Below, in pieces: positions 30,099 to 37,422 of a stretch of DNA of 38,282 nt (position 1 is the stretch's first letter; each line of letters opens with the position of its first letter). The notes beneath the pieces were generated by a model. That model was not told the origin of the DNA, did no database searches, and saw nothing but the letters and a program-made list of their open reading frames with translations. The stretch covers positions 1 through 38,282 of IMG/VR virus record IMGVR_UViG_3300036834_000075; one strand, written 5' to 3'. The position numbers and the translations under genes are program-made. Origin of the DNA: a virus.

Positions 30099-30529
30099 GG
30101 CGGAGCCTGTCGGCGGGCCGCGACACGGGAAAGTTCGACTCGGGCGGCTTCTCGTGCGCGGATGTGCTCGGCTGAGCGTCGTGTGGGTCGGCGTTCGCGC
30201 CGGGTGCGCAGCGAGAACCGGTCGCCGACCATGGTCATGATCCGGTTGCGGGTGGTTTCGTCCGCTGGAGCAGCGGCAAGGAGTGCGGGCTGGTAGGGCG
30301 GTGGCATATCGGTGTCGCGCCGGCTTCGGAGGCGTTCGGTGATGTGGCCGGGCATGAGGAACGCGGTGGATTCGGCGTAATGGGCGTGTAGGGCGTCGAG
30401 CGCGGCGTCGAAGGTCCAGCCGGCTCGGACGGACGCTTCGGTCCAGGCGAGGACGGCGGCCTTGGCGGGGCGCCGGTTGTCGTAGGCCATGGCGGCGGCC
30501 AGGAGTTGGCGGATCTCGGTTTCGGTCAC
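30095..30529 (-). CDS. Replication-linked helical protein
   Basis: 144 residues from GTG 30529, overlapping the initiator stop. MTETEIRQLLAAAMAYDNRR, AVLAWTEASVRAGWTFDAAL, DALHAHYAESTAFLMPGHIT, ERLRSRR. The 'LL-AMAYDNR-P ... AHYAESTxFLMPGHI' arrangement is seen beside initiators of actinophages, where it may load the helicase, by analogy with DnaC-type loaders. Basic C-terminus. Confidence 0.7.
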   Translation of the reverse strand: MTETEIRQLLAAAMAYDNRRPAKAAVLAWTEASVRAGWTFDAALDALHAHYAESTAFLMPGHITERLRSRRDTDMPPPYQPALLAAAPADETTRNRIMTMVGDRFSLRTRRERRPTRRSAEHIRAREAARVELSRVAARRQAPP

Positions 30530-31299
30530 TGGTCACCTGCCGGTTGAAGTGCGAGCGTTTGGGCTGTTGGGGCGTCTCGAAGGAACTCGGCGATGCGGTC
30601 GTCGGTGCTGGGCGCGGTGGGTCTCGTGGTGCGGTGGTCGCGGTCGGTCTGGGCTTTGCGCATCCAGTAGCGCCAGGCGGCTGGCCAGTCGCGTTTGGCG
30701 GCGGTGCGTCCGCTGGCGGCGGTCCAGTAGTCGCGGAACTGGTCGGTCTCGGCGCGGCCGACGGATGGGGTGTGTTGCCTGGCCCAGGCGATCATGTCGT
30801 CGGTGGGCGCGAAGTCGTCGGGGATGCGGGTGCCTTTGGCTGCCCCCGTGGGGGCCCGCGAAGCGGGGGGGTTCTTTGTCTTTTGTTCTTTAGTAGTAGG
30901 AACAGGAACAGGAGACGGGTGACTCTCCGGGTGACTGTCACCGTGACTCACGCGTGAGTCACGCCGTGACGCAACATCATCTGAGCTGCGGTAATTCGCC
31001 TGGCGACGTCGCCAGGCTTCCCGTTTCGCTTCCACATAGGCACGTGTGCACTCTCGTGGCCACACGACGAATTGGAAGCCGCCGCGAGCACGCCGCCATA
31101 CCCTCGCGCGGACCAGCTCCTCCGGCGCCGTGTCCACCTGCGTGGTCAGCGAGGGCAGCTTCGAACTCGACACGAAACCATCGGTGGTGTGGCGTGCGGA
31201 GAACGAAGCGGCCCGCGCGTACAGCGCGATGCCAGCGTCGGATATGCCGTCGTAGAGGGGGTCGTCGTAGAACTCGTCGGGGAGCGGGAAGTGGGTCAT
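30526..31299 (-). CDS. Replication initiator protein
   Basis: 257 residues from ATG 31299. MTHFPLPDEFYDDPLYDGIS, GIALYARAASFSARHTTDGF, VSSSKLPSLTTQ: a winged-helix initiator N-terminal domain. A low-complexity linker (about residues 112-142, with repeated Ser-His) follows, then a C-terminal helical domain (PDDFAPTDDMIAWARQHTPS, DYWTAASGRTAAKRDWPAAW). The two-domain plan with a low-complexity linker resembles lambda O. The linker DNA contains an origin-like array, so the protein probably binds inside its own gene. Confidence 0.78.
   Translation of the reverse strand: MTHFPLPDEFYDDPLYDGISDAGIALYARAASFSARHTTDGFVSSSKLPSLTTQVDTAPEELVRARVWRRARGGFQFVVWPRECTRAYVEAKREAWRRRQANYRSSDDVASRRDSRVSHGDSHPESHPSPVPVPTTKEQKTKNPPASRAPTGAAKGTRIPDDFAPTDDMIAWARQHTPSVGRAETDQFRDYWTAASGRTAAKRDWPAAWRYWMRKAQTDRDHRTTRPTAPSTDDRIAEFLRDAPTAQTLALQPAGDQ
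30842..30971. other. Candidate replication origin inside the initiator gene
   Basis: Iterons: GTGACT at 30919, 30931 and 30943, exactly 12 bp apart; an inverted copy AGTCAC at 30957; GTGACG at 30966. Beside them lies an A/T-rich patch at 30871-30900. Two hairpins follow: GCCCCC-GT-GGGGGC (30842-30855) and CCCGC-GAA-GCGGG (30855-30867). The second contains GCGAAGC, the very stable DNA mini-hairpin known from phage origins such as phiX174. Order and placement in a linker-coding region parallel lambda ori within gene O. Confidence 0.55.
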
Positions 31300-31430
31300 G
31301 CCGCTGCGGTCCCTTCTGGTGCTGGGGCCGTACGCCCCGCGTGGGCGCCGTGGCGATTCACGCGGGACCGGAGCCGCTGTTCGGTTTGGTTTCACGCCAC
31401 ACCACCGAGATGGGGGGTGTGGCGTGCGGA
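31186..31430. repeat. Three copies of GGTGTGGCGTG around the initiator start
   Basis: GGTGTGGCGTGCGGA occurs at 31186-31200 and 31416-31430. An inverted 11-bp copy (CACGCCACACC) lies at 31393-31403, forming a perfect inverted repeat with the second. All lie within 245 bp spanning the 5' end of the initiator gene and the gap before it (31300-31391). Confidence 0.5.
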
Positions 31431-31715
31431 ACGGAGGGATGCGAGCAGGGCCGGGACGCCTTCCTGGCGGAGGTCGGCGTACCGGTCGGGGTCGTGGGTC
31501 CAGGCGAGGACGTCGTCGGCGGCCTGGTCCTCGATGCACATGCCGGCCAGGACGACCACCAACAGTCGCGCGGCGCGCAGCTCGTCGCCGGCCAGCTCCG
31601 CGGCGTCGGTGAAGGCCTGCGCGACGGCGCCTGTGTCCAGCGCGTGCACCGCGCGGATGAGCCGGTCGGCGACCGGGATCAGCGCGGTGGTCAGCTCGTC
31701 GTCCTGGACGGCCAC
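31392..31715 (-). CDS. Hypothetical helical protein
   Basis: 107 residues from GTG 31715 with AGGAG upstream. MAVQDDELTTALIPVADRLI, RAVHALDTGAVAQAFTDAAE, LAGDELRAARLLVVVLAGMC, then DVLAWTHDPDRYADLRQEGV and PALLASLRSA. Mostly helix; no motif. The gene end forms one arm of an inverted repeat. Early region, just before the initiator. Confidence 0.65.
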   Translation of the reverse strand: MAVQDDELTTALIPVADRLIRAVHALDTGAVAQAFTDAAELAGDELRAARLLVVVLAGMCIEDQAADDVLAWTHDPDRYADLRQEGVPALLASLRSARHTPHLGGVA

Positions 31716-31717
31716 AG

Positions 31718-32095
31718 CTACTCCTGCTGCGATCCTGCGAGCGCCACCCGCACGCTCTCGCGGCTGGGCAACGGCAGTACGGCGGTCATGGGCTTGCGCA
31801 GGTGCCAGTCGACCAGGGCCTGCACCGGCTCCGGCAGCGAGCGCCGGTTGGTACCGACATAGGACAGCTTGGTCTCGCGCACGCGGTCCTCGGCCTGGGC
31901 CAGCCGGCTCCGCAGGTTCGTGATGTGCGAACTGCGCGCCTCCCTGGCGTCCTGTAGTTCGGCACGTAGCTCGCCGATCAGGCGGTCGGTGTCGCGGCGG
32001 TACAGGTCGTACTCGGCGCCCAGGTCGGCCAGTTGGACGCGGAGCTGGTTCCGCTCGGCTATGACGTGGATCAGCCGTCGGATGATCCGGACCAT
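31718..32095 (-). CDS. Coiled-coil protein
   Basis: 125 residues from ATG 32095 with GGGAGG upstream. MVRIIRRLIHVIAERNQLRV, QLADLGAEYDLYRRDTDRLI, GELRAELQDAREARSSHITN: a long heptad-rich coiled coil at about residues 15-80. A short globular end follows (SLPEPVQALVDWHLRKPMTA). Basic start. Function unknown; recombination or replication accessory is possible from context. Confidence 0.65.
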   Translation of the reverse strand: MVRIIRRLIHVIAERNQLRVQLADLGAEYDLYRRDTDRLIGELRAELQDAREARSSHITNLRSRLAQAEDRVRETKLSYVGTNRRSLPEPVQALVDWHLRKPMTAVLPLPSRESVRVALAGSQQE

Positions 32096-32097
32096 CG

Positions 32098-32244
32098 TCA
32101 GCCCTCCCCGCAGTAGCAGCCGTCGCAGTTGAGGCAGGCGCCGCAACCGTCCTTGCAGCGCTCCCGTTGCAGGCAGCCGCACACGTTGAAGGCGCCGCTG
32201 TCGTCAACGCAGTAGCACTCACCGGGTTCGCAGTTACACGCCAT
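32098..32244 (-). CDS. Cys-rich, metallothionein-like mini-protein
   Basis: 48 residues from ATG 32244, one base overlapping the upstream stop (TGATG). Twelve Cys: MACNCEPGECYCVDDSGAFN, then VCGCLQRERCKDGCGACLNC, DGCYCGEG. Paired C-x-C and C-x2-C spacings with no aromatic core beyond two Tyr and one Phe. Could bind several Zn(II) ions, or be a knottin-like protein if exported, but there is no signal peptide. Between the candidate RecT and the coiled-coil gene. Confidence 0.75.
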   Translation of the reverse strand: MACNCEPGECYCVDDSGAFNVCGCLQRERCKDGCGACLNCDGCYCGEG

Positions 32245-33386
32245 CAGCCGGTCACCTCCGGCGCCTGGTCGAGGTTGGCCAGGTAGGCGTCGAGTGCCCG
32301 GTCGGGCTCGTCCTGGCTGGCGCAGCGGTCGAGCGCGTCGATGATCTGGCCGGCTTCGGCGAGCGTCAGTTGGCTCGCCGACGTGATGGTGCGGCCGATG
32401 AGCATGCCGAGGGTCGTGTGGCGCTCGGCCTCGGTGACCTTGCAGTTGGCCAGGGCGGCGTGGATGCGGGCCAGTTGCGGCTTGGTGACCATGACCAACT
32501 CGACGCGATGGACTGTTGGCTGCGGATCGCTCGTCGGTATGGCGTCGACCGGCTTGGTCGCCGGCTGGCGGTTGGTGATCTCGGTGGGCGTCACGACGTC
32601 GACGGGGAAGGCGTCGGCGACGGTGATGGTGCCTAGCTTGAGTGAGTCGCCCGTGATGGTGAGTTGTCCGACGTCCCAGGCGGTCCAGTTCGCCACCTTC
32701 TTGCCGACTTTCACTTCGAGCCGTGGCAGTTCGATGCCGAACCCGTTCTCGAATCCGCGCACGACACGCGCGATCCGCTGGGCCAGGGTCAATCCGTCGC
32801 CGGGGTTCTCGATGGTGGCCCGGCAGCGGGCCTCGGCGTCTTCGAAAAACCAGGTCGGCACGACGCGACGGATGCATTCCCGCAACCGGCGGGCAGCGTT
32901 GTTCGTGTTCAGTTCGTAGATGTCGCGTTGGTCGGCCAGGCGCTCGGCGACTTTCTGGCCGCCGACGGTCTTGTCGCGGACATGCTGCACGATGACGATC
33001 TGGCTAAACCGGGCGTTCGATTGGAGATCCCAGGCGTAGGCCAGCATTTCGGACTCGCCGGCGATGGGGTCCATGCGCAGCTCGGCGAGTCCGAAGTCGA
33101 CGTTGCCCCAGATGCAGGCGATCTCCTGGGCGAGTTTGATCGTCGGGCCGGTGACGATCTCCTTGCCGCGGGGGTACTGGTAGAAGGCGGAGTTGGCCAG
33201 TGACGGGCGGGCGCAGGCCTCGACCATGGCGCGGATGGCGGCCTGCACGTCGCGCGGGTACTGGCGGGCGATGATGACGGCGGCCTGGACCTGGGCGACG
33301 GCGCGGGACTGTTCGATCGCGGTGCCCTGCCCGACGCGGTCGGGGCCGACCGCCGGGGCTGGTAGCGCCATCTCGGTGGTGCTCAA
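32244..33386 (-). CDS. Candidate RecT-like recombination protein
   Basis: 380 residues starting at TTG 33386, which overlaps the exonuclease stop and lies 8 bases after AAGGAG; an ATG at 33371 is the alternative. Residues 20-210 resemble phage single-strand annealing proteins found after RecE-type nucleases: YPRDVQAAIRAMVEACARPS, AFYQYPRGKEIVTGPTIKLA, CIWGNVDFGLAELRMD, RDIYELNTNNAARRLRECIR. The C-terminal half includes a RecT-distant helical tail (RIHAALANCKVTEAERHTTL, GMLIGRTITSASQLTLAEAG). Annealing role is inferred from the partner gene. Confidence 0.65.
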   Translation of the reverse strand: MSTTEMALPAPAVGPDRVGQGTAIEQSRAVAQVQAAVIIARQYPRDVQAAIRAMVEACARPSLANSAFYQYPRGKEIVTGPTIKLAQEIACIWGNVDFGLAELRMDPIAGESEMLAYAWDLQSNARFSQIVIVQHVRDKTVGGQKVAERLADQRDIYELNTNNAARRLRECIRRVVPTWFFEDAEARCRATIENPGDGLTLAQRIARVVRGFENGFGIELPRLEVKVGKKVANWTAWDVGQLTITGDSLKLGTITVADAFPVDVVTPTEITNRQPATKPVDAIPTSDPQPTVHRVELVMVTKPQLARIHAALANCKVTEAERHTTLGMLIGRTITSASQLTLAEAGQIIDALDRCASQDEPDRALDAYLANLDQAPEVTG

Positions 33387-34264
33387 TGGACAAGCTCCTT
33401 CACTGCGTAGTCGCCGCGTTCGCGGGCGCGTTCGAACTGGATCTCGGCCCACGGTGGAATGCGGGTCAGGACGGGTTTGTCGCTGTAGCCGGGCCACGTG
33501 TCGGTTTCGACGCAGCGGCGGTAGACCTCGATGGCCTTGGCGTTCTTGACGGCGCCGATGGCGAGGGTTTCGGGGTGGATCTGGGCGACGGTCACGACGT
33601 AGGGCGGCGTCTTTTCCTGGAACACCAACAGGAATGCGGCCGAGGTGGCCAGTTCGAGTTCGAAGACGCCGTCAAGGTAGAAGTCGCCCTGCATGTGGTA
33701 GCCGCGGTCCTCGACCGCTTTCTCGATCTTCGCTTGCTCGGCCGAGGCGCAGGTCTTGTAGTCGGCCAGTAGCATCCGGCCGGCGGTGTCGTAGGGCAGA
33801 TAGTCCAGCAGGGCGCGGCGCATGATGCCGGTGCGTCGGTCGCGCCACACCAGGGTCTGCTCGGGCCGGCCGGCGCCGGGGGCGAACAGGGCGGCCGCGT
33901 AGGGATCGGCGAGTAGTGCGGCCGCCATGTCGTCGACGATCGCGGCGTCCTTGGCCAGCAGCGGGATATTGCCTTCCGCGTGCGCATCGGCCTTCGCGGC
34001 CTTGGCGGCGTTGGTTCGCCAGGAGTCGGCGTCGACCACGACGATCTCGGCGCCGACGCCGAGCACCTTATGGTGGGCGGCTTTCCCGAAGTCGAATTCG
34101 TCCTTGTGTTCGGGATGATCGGCGAGCCAACGGAACTTCGCCGGGCACGATGGCGCCAGCAGGCGGCGGGCACCGGTCGAGGACAGCGAGCCGCCCTCGA
34201 CCGGGTCCGCGTGGTAGACGTCCTCGGGTAGGTCGTAGACGCCCGGCTCGGTGATGAGGTCCAT
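33383..34264 (-). CDS. RecE-like PD-(D/E)XK exonuclease
   Basis: 293 residues from ATG 34264. MDLITEPGVYDLPEDVYHAD, SLSSTGARRLLAPSCPAKFR, FDFGKAAHHKVLG; then the catalytic core RALLDYLPYDTAGRMLLADY-KT with the D...D-x-K motif, followed by the helix AEQAKIEKAVEDRGYHMQGD. This is the Exonuclease VIII (PF12684) plan. It would resect double-strand ends and hand single strands to the downstream annealing protein. Confidence 0.88.
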   Translation of the reverse strand: MDLITEPGVYDLPEDVYHADPVEGGSLSSTGARRLLAPSCPAKFRWLADHPEHKDEFDFGKAAHHKVLGVGAEIVVVDADSWRTNAAKAAKADAHAEGNIPLLAKDAAIVDDMAAALLADPYAAALFAPGAGRPEQTLVWRDRRTGIMRRALLDYLPYDTAGRMLLADYKTCASAEQAKIEKAVEDRGYHMQGDFYLDGVFELELATSAAFLLVFQEKTPPYVVTVAQIHPETLAIGAVKNAKAIEVYRRCVETDTWPGYSDKPVLTRIPPWAEIQFERARERGDYAVKELVH

Positions 34265-34791
34265 CAGAACGGCTCTACGTCCGGGAAATCGTCGCCGGCA
34301 GCCCGCGCCTCGGTTGCTTCGTCGGCCGCCGTCATCGGTGAGAGCGCTGGCAGTTCCCACCGATGCACGGGTTCCGGCCGCGACTTGGTTGCAACGGCAC
34401 GCGCCATCACCTCCGTGGTCGGGGTGATCGCGTACACCGAGGCGGGGTTGTAGAGCTGGGTCGCGGCCGGCTCGGTGTTCGTGGGTTCGCCAGGGATATC
34501 CAGGCGCAGGAAGCCCCGGCCGGCGATCTCCTGCTCGGTGAGCCAGCCGGCGAGCCGACGGTGGCCCATCAGCTCAACGATCGCCCACCCGACGAAGCCG
34601 TCGGGCTCGATCGTGGGCGGCCAGTCGGTCGCGGCGAGGGTGTCGTCGCGGCCGCCGTTGAGCCACCGCACGCGGTTGGCAGCCTCGTCCTGATCGCCAT
34701 GGTCACTGTCGGGCTTCCAGTCGCCCGACGGCGCGTGGAAGCCGACCGTCCACAGGGTTGGCTCGGTTTGCATGTAGGTCCAGTTGGTCAT
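34264..34791 (-). CDS. Hypothetical early protein
   Basis: 175 residues from ATG 34791 with AAAGGA upstream. MTNWTYMQTEPTLWTVGFHA, PSGDWKPDSDHGDQDEAANR, VRWLNGGRDDT; end DDFPDVEPF. The 'LWTVGFYxPxGxWxPxSDxxDxxxAAxRVxWLNGG' head is frequent in actinophages without known function. One base of the stop is shared with the exonuclease ATG. Confidence 0.7.
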   Translation of the reverse strand: MTNWTYMQTEPTLWTVGFHAPSGDWKPDSDHGDQDEAANRVRWLNGGRDDTLAATDWPPTIEPDGFVGWAIVELMGHRRLAGWLTEQEIAGRGFLRLDIPGEPTNTEPAATQLYNPASVYAITPTTEVMARAVATKSRPEPVHRWELPALSPMTAADEATEARAAGDDFPDVEPF

Positions 34792-34801
34792 CGACGTCCT
34801 T

Positions 34802-35167
34802 TCAGGACTCGTGTGGGTGGGCGCGGCGCCACGCGGCGAGCTGGTCGACGAGATCGGCCTCGTGCACCAGGGCGTCGGCAGTGATGGCGTCTGCGGCTTC
34901 CTGGTGGACGGCGTCATAGACGGCGTCCGGCGGGTCGTCCGGCAGGCTGGAGGTCGCGATACATCCCGCCCAGGTCAACAGGTCGACTCGGTAGCCGCGG
35001 CGCCGCCACGCCTCGATCAGCGGGCGCCGGATCAGCTCGGTGCCGCCCTCGTCGATCGCCGCCCGGTATTCCTTGACGAACGCGGGGTCCAGCTCGGCGG
35101 TCGCGGCGAACTGGGTCCATGTGCATGCTGGGCAGTCGGCAACCTTGGTCCGGACCGAGGCGGTCAT
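34802..35167 (-). CDS. Hypothetical protein with Cys-x2-Cys
   Basis: 121 residues from ATG 35167 overlapping the upstream stop. MTASVRTKVADCPACTWTQF, then helices FVKEYRAAIDEGGTELIRRP, LIEAWRRRGYRVDLLTWAGC, end AAWRRAHPHES. One C-x2-C near residue 12. No family recognised. Confidence 0.6.
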   Translation of the reverse strand: MTASVRTKVADCPACTWTQFAATAELDPAFVKEYRAAIDEGGTELIRRPLIEAWRRRGYRVDLLTWAGCIATSSLPDDPPDAVYDAVHQEAADAITADALVHEADLVDQLAAWRRAHPHES

Positions 35168-35355
35168 CGGCCACCGCCAGTGAGCGCCGTCAGGTCGTCA
35201 GCGAGCTGGCAGGCACGGTCCTCGTCGAGCCAGAAGATGGTGTAGAAGTTGGGGTTCACAGGGTCGCGCAGGATCAGCCGCACGAGCCCGTTGACCGAGT
35301 CCCGGTCGACGGCGACCTCGTCGGCCGGGACGGGCATCACGATGGCGGCGGTCAC
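35164..35355 (-). CDS. Small hypothetical protein
   Basis: 63 residues from GTG 35355, overlapping the TGA of the zinc-finger protein gene. MTAAIVMPVPADEVAVDRDS, VNGLVRLILRDPVNPNFYTI, FWLDEDRACQLADDLTALTG. Alpha/beta; the 'LVRLxLRDPxxxxxYTxFWLDEDxACxLADDL' layout is conserved-looking. Unknown. Confidence 0.6.
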   Translation of the reverse strand: MTAAIVMPVPADEVAVDRDSVNGLVRLILRDPVNPNFYTIFWLDEDRACQLADDLTALTGGGR

Positions 35356-35804
35356 GTCCGGACTCCCGCGTGCTGCCGGTACCACTCGCCGGCCGCGATC
35401 ATCGCGGCGGCGTGCTTGGCGTCGTCACGGCCGTAGTGGGTGCTGATCGGGCGCCGCAGCTCGTGGGGTAAACGTGACCAGCACCCGCGGCAGGCGTACA
35501 CGTGGTGCGGCACGTCCCGGCCACAGCCACCCGGGCAGCGGTGCGGGCCGCGGCGTTCGGCGTGTGGGGCCAGGGCGCAGCATTCGGCGATGTAGCCGGC
35601 GTTGCCGGCCTGGCGGCGGATCGCGGTGTCGGGCACGAACGGTTCGCCGCACAGCCGGCAGGTGCCGCCGAACTTCGCGGCGAACCAGCCGGGCTGGTGC
35701 AGCAGCTGCGCGCGCTCGGCGAGCACCTGGACCTCGATGCTGCTGTGACCGAGGCAATCGGCGCACTGGCCGGGCAACAGCTCGTGCTTGCACCGTTCAG
35801 GCAT
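35352..35804 (-). CDS. Multi-Cys zinc-binding protein
   Basis: 150 residues from ATG 35804 with AGAGGAAG upstream. MPERCKHELLPGQCADCLGH; FAAKFGGTCRLCGEPFVPDT; then CCALAPHAERRGPHRCPGGC, GRDVPHHVYACRGCWSRLPH. Four Cys/His clusters that could form two or three zinc sites. The 'FxAxFxGxCxxCGxxFxPGT' unit is common in phage and bacterial zinc ribbons. DNA or RNA binding inferred. Confidence 0.7.
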   Translation of the reverse strand: MPERCKHELLPGQCADCLGHSSIEVQVLAERAQLLHQPGWFAAKFGGTCRLCGEPFVPDTAIRRQAGNAGYIAECCALAPHAERRGPHRCPGGCGRDVPHHVYACRGCWSRLPHELRRPISTHYGRDDAKHAAAMIAAGEWYRQHAGVRT

Positions 35805-36183
35805 CTGCGGCTTCCTCTCGTGTGACGTGCAAGGCGCAGGCTGGCCACCAGGCGCGGACATCGGTGCCCGCGCCGTGAGTGACCCGCGACAGGCCATCGG
35901 CCTCCGCGTCCTGATCGGCCACACACTTCGGGTACGTCCGGTTGTGGTAGCGGAGCAGTTCGCGGTAGACGCAGGTGGAGCAGCGCCGGCCGGTGGCGGT
36001 GCGGTCGTCGGCCGGCGCTGCTTCGGGGTGCAGTCCGATCGGGAATCGGACCGCTGCCGTCAGCGGGTGCAGACCGTGTGCGAGGCACTCGGCCTGCCGT
36101 TCCCGCCGACGGACTTCGCGGCTGACCGCCGGACGCGGGGGGAGCACGTCCGGCGAGTCGACCTCGAAGAAGGGGATCGTCAC
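35797..36183 (-). CDS. Small zinc-binding phage protein
   Basis: 128 residues from GTG 36183, overlapping the DUF2303-type stop. MTIPFFEVDSPDVLPPRPAV, RERQAECLAHGLHPLTAAVR; then CSTCVYRELLRYHNRTYPKC and WWPACALHV. The C-x2-C ... C ... C-x2-H set is seen in many actinophages ('RCGSCxHREVxxYHxRxYPKC ... WWPAC'). Function unknown. Confidence 0.75.
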   Translation of the reverse strand: MTIPFFEVDSPDVLPPRPAVSREVRRRERQAECLAHGLHPLTAAVRFPIGLHPEAAPADDRTATGRRCSTCVYRELLRYHNRTYPKCVADQDAEADGLSRVTHGAGTDVRAWWPACALHVTREEAADA

Positions 36184-37058
36184 GGGGCTGTGAGCGGCTG
36201 CGGTGGCAGTCCCATGTAGACCGGCACCGAATCCAGCTGGGCGCGCAGCTCACCAATCACGGCCGACACGACGTCGCGCCGCACATGGTCCGGTCGCAAC
36301 AGCGCGTACCCGATGGACAGCTCGCCGTCGGTGATGCGCCACCGTAGCCGGGCCAGGATGTCCGCGCCCGGCACACCCAGGAACGGCGCGATGTGGACGG
36401 TGAACGCGGCCGGGATGTCCATCTGGCCGTGCTCACCGGCCTTGGCCTTGGTGGTCTCGTCGTACTGGAGTTGCACGTCACCGCTGTCCAGCCGCACGCC
36501 GGACCGGAAGTTGACGTTGCGCTTCGCGTCGAAGGTGCGGGCGATCTCCAGCATGGTCGCCGGGTCCGGCTCGACAACGGTGTGCGCGAGATTCTCGATG
36601 TGCTCGGCGAACCACGCCTGCGTGCCGGGCCGATTGTCCTTGGCCAGCCACGCGGTCCAGTCGGGGTCCGCCTTCAGGACGAGCACGGCGGTGTGGGAAC
36701 GCCAGCCGGGTGACTCGCTGTCGGCGTGGTCGTCGAACAGCGCGGTGATCCGGCCAGAGTCCGGGTCGGCCCACACGGTGGTGTAGGCCAAATCGGCCAG
36801 CCGGTTGACGTACTCGGCGAAGTCGGACGGGTCGTGCAGTTCGGCCTTACCGCGGCTGCGCAGCGGGAAGGCGAGGTGCTTTTCCAGGCTGACGACGTCG
36901 ACGCGCTCGTCCTGGCGCAGGCGCCCCAGGATCAGCGGCTGCAGCGAGTCGACGCTGGTGGTGCGCATGTGGCGTTCGGTATCGCGGCGGCCGAGGTCGG
37001 CGGCCGCGGTGACCAGGTCGGGGATAGCCGGGACGGGCGCAGTGGACTCGCTGTTCAT
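36180..37058 (-). CDS. DUF2303-type (YfdQ-like) phage protein
   Basis: 292 residues from ATG 37058. LQPLILGRLRQDERVDVVSL, HDPSDFAEYVNRLADLAYTT, TALFDDHADSESPGWRSHTA, ARTFDAKRNVNFRSGVRLDS, GDVQLQYDETTKAKAG, HIAPFLGVPGADILARLRWR. These are diagnostic segments of the DUF2303 family. Found near recombination or anti-defence early genes of temperate phages; biochemical role unknown. Confidence 0.85.
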   Translation of the reverse strand: MNSESTAPVPAIPDLVTAAADLGRRDTERHMRTTSVDSLQPLILGRLRQDERVDVVSLEKHLAFPLRSRGKAELHDPSDFAEYVNRLADLAYTTVWADPDSGRITALFDDHADSESPGWRSHTAVLVLKADPDWTAWLAKDNRPGTQAWFAEHIENLAHTVVEPDPATMLEIARTFDAKRNVNFRSGVRLDSGDVQLQYDETTKAKAGEHGQMDIPAAFTVHIAPFLGVPGADILARLRWRITDGELSIGYALLRPDHVRRDVVSAVIGELRAQLDSVPVYMGLPPQPLTAP

Positions 37059-37396
37059 CGGGTGCTGGGCTCCTGGAATAGGGCGTGCTGATTGACGGGG
37101 GACCGGTTGAGGTTGTGGTCGGCGTCCACGAAGAACACCGACGCCGGCGTCGCGAACGCGGGCAGCTTCGAGGCGACGCGGCCGGTGATGGTGATGCCCT
37201 CGTCGTTGCCGGACAAGGGCTTCACGGTCAGCGTGAGAGTCAGAGTGCCGGGCTTGCCGGTGTCAACGACGGCTGCGACCAAGGCGCGCAGCTCGTCGCC
37301 GAGTTGGGTGTGCGTCTTGCCTTTGTTGATCTCGTAGAGCACGGACGCGAACGAGCGCTGCTCCGTGGTGGTTTCCGGTGAGGACTGAGTGGTCAC
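37055..37396 (-). CDS. Phage protein often paired with DUF2303
   Basis: 113 residues from GTG 37396. MTTQSSPETTTEQRSFASVL, YEINKGKTHTQLGDELRALV, AAVVDTGKPGTLTLTLTVKP, ITGRVASKLPAFATPASVFF, VDADHNLNRS. The conserved-looking 'SFAxxLxEIxKGxTHxELxxxLxxLVxAVxxTGKxGxLTLTLxVKP' pattern goes with DUF2303 genes in actinophages. Function unknown. Confidence 0.8.
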   Translation of the reverse strand: MTTQSSPETTTEQRSFASVLYEINKGKTHTQLGDELRALVAAVVDTGKPGTLTLTLTVKPLSGNDEGITITGRVASKLPAFATPASVFFVDADHNLNRSPVNQHALFQEPSTR

Positions 37397-37422
37397 AGGT
37401 GGTTCCCTTCGGTGGTTGTGTT

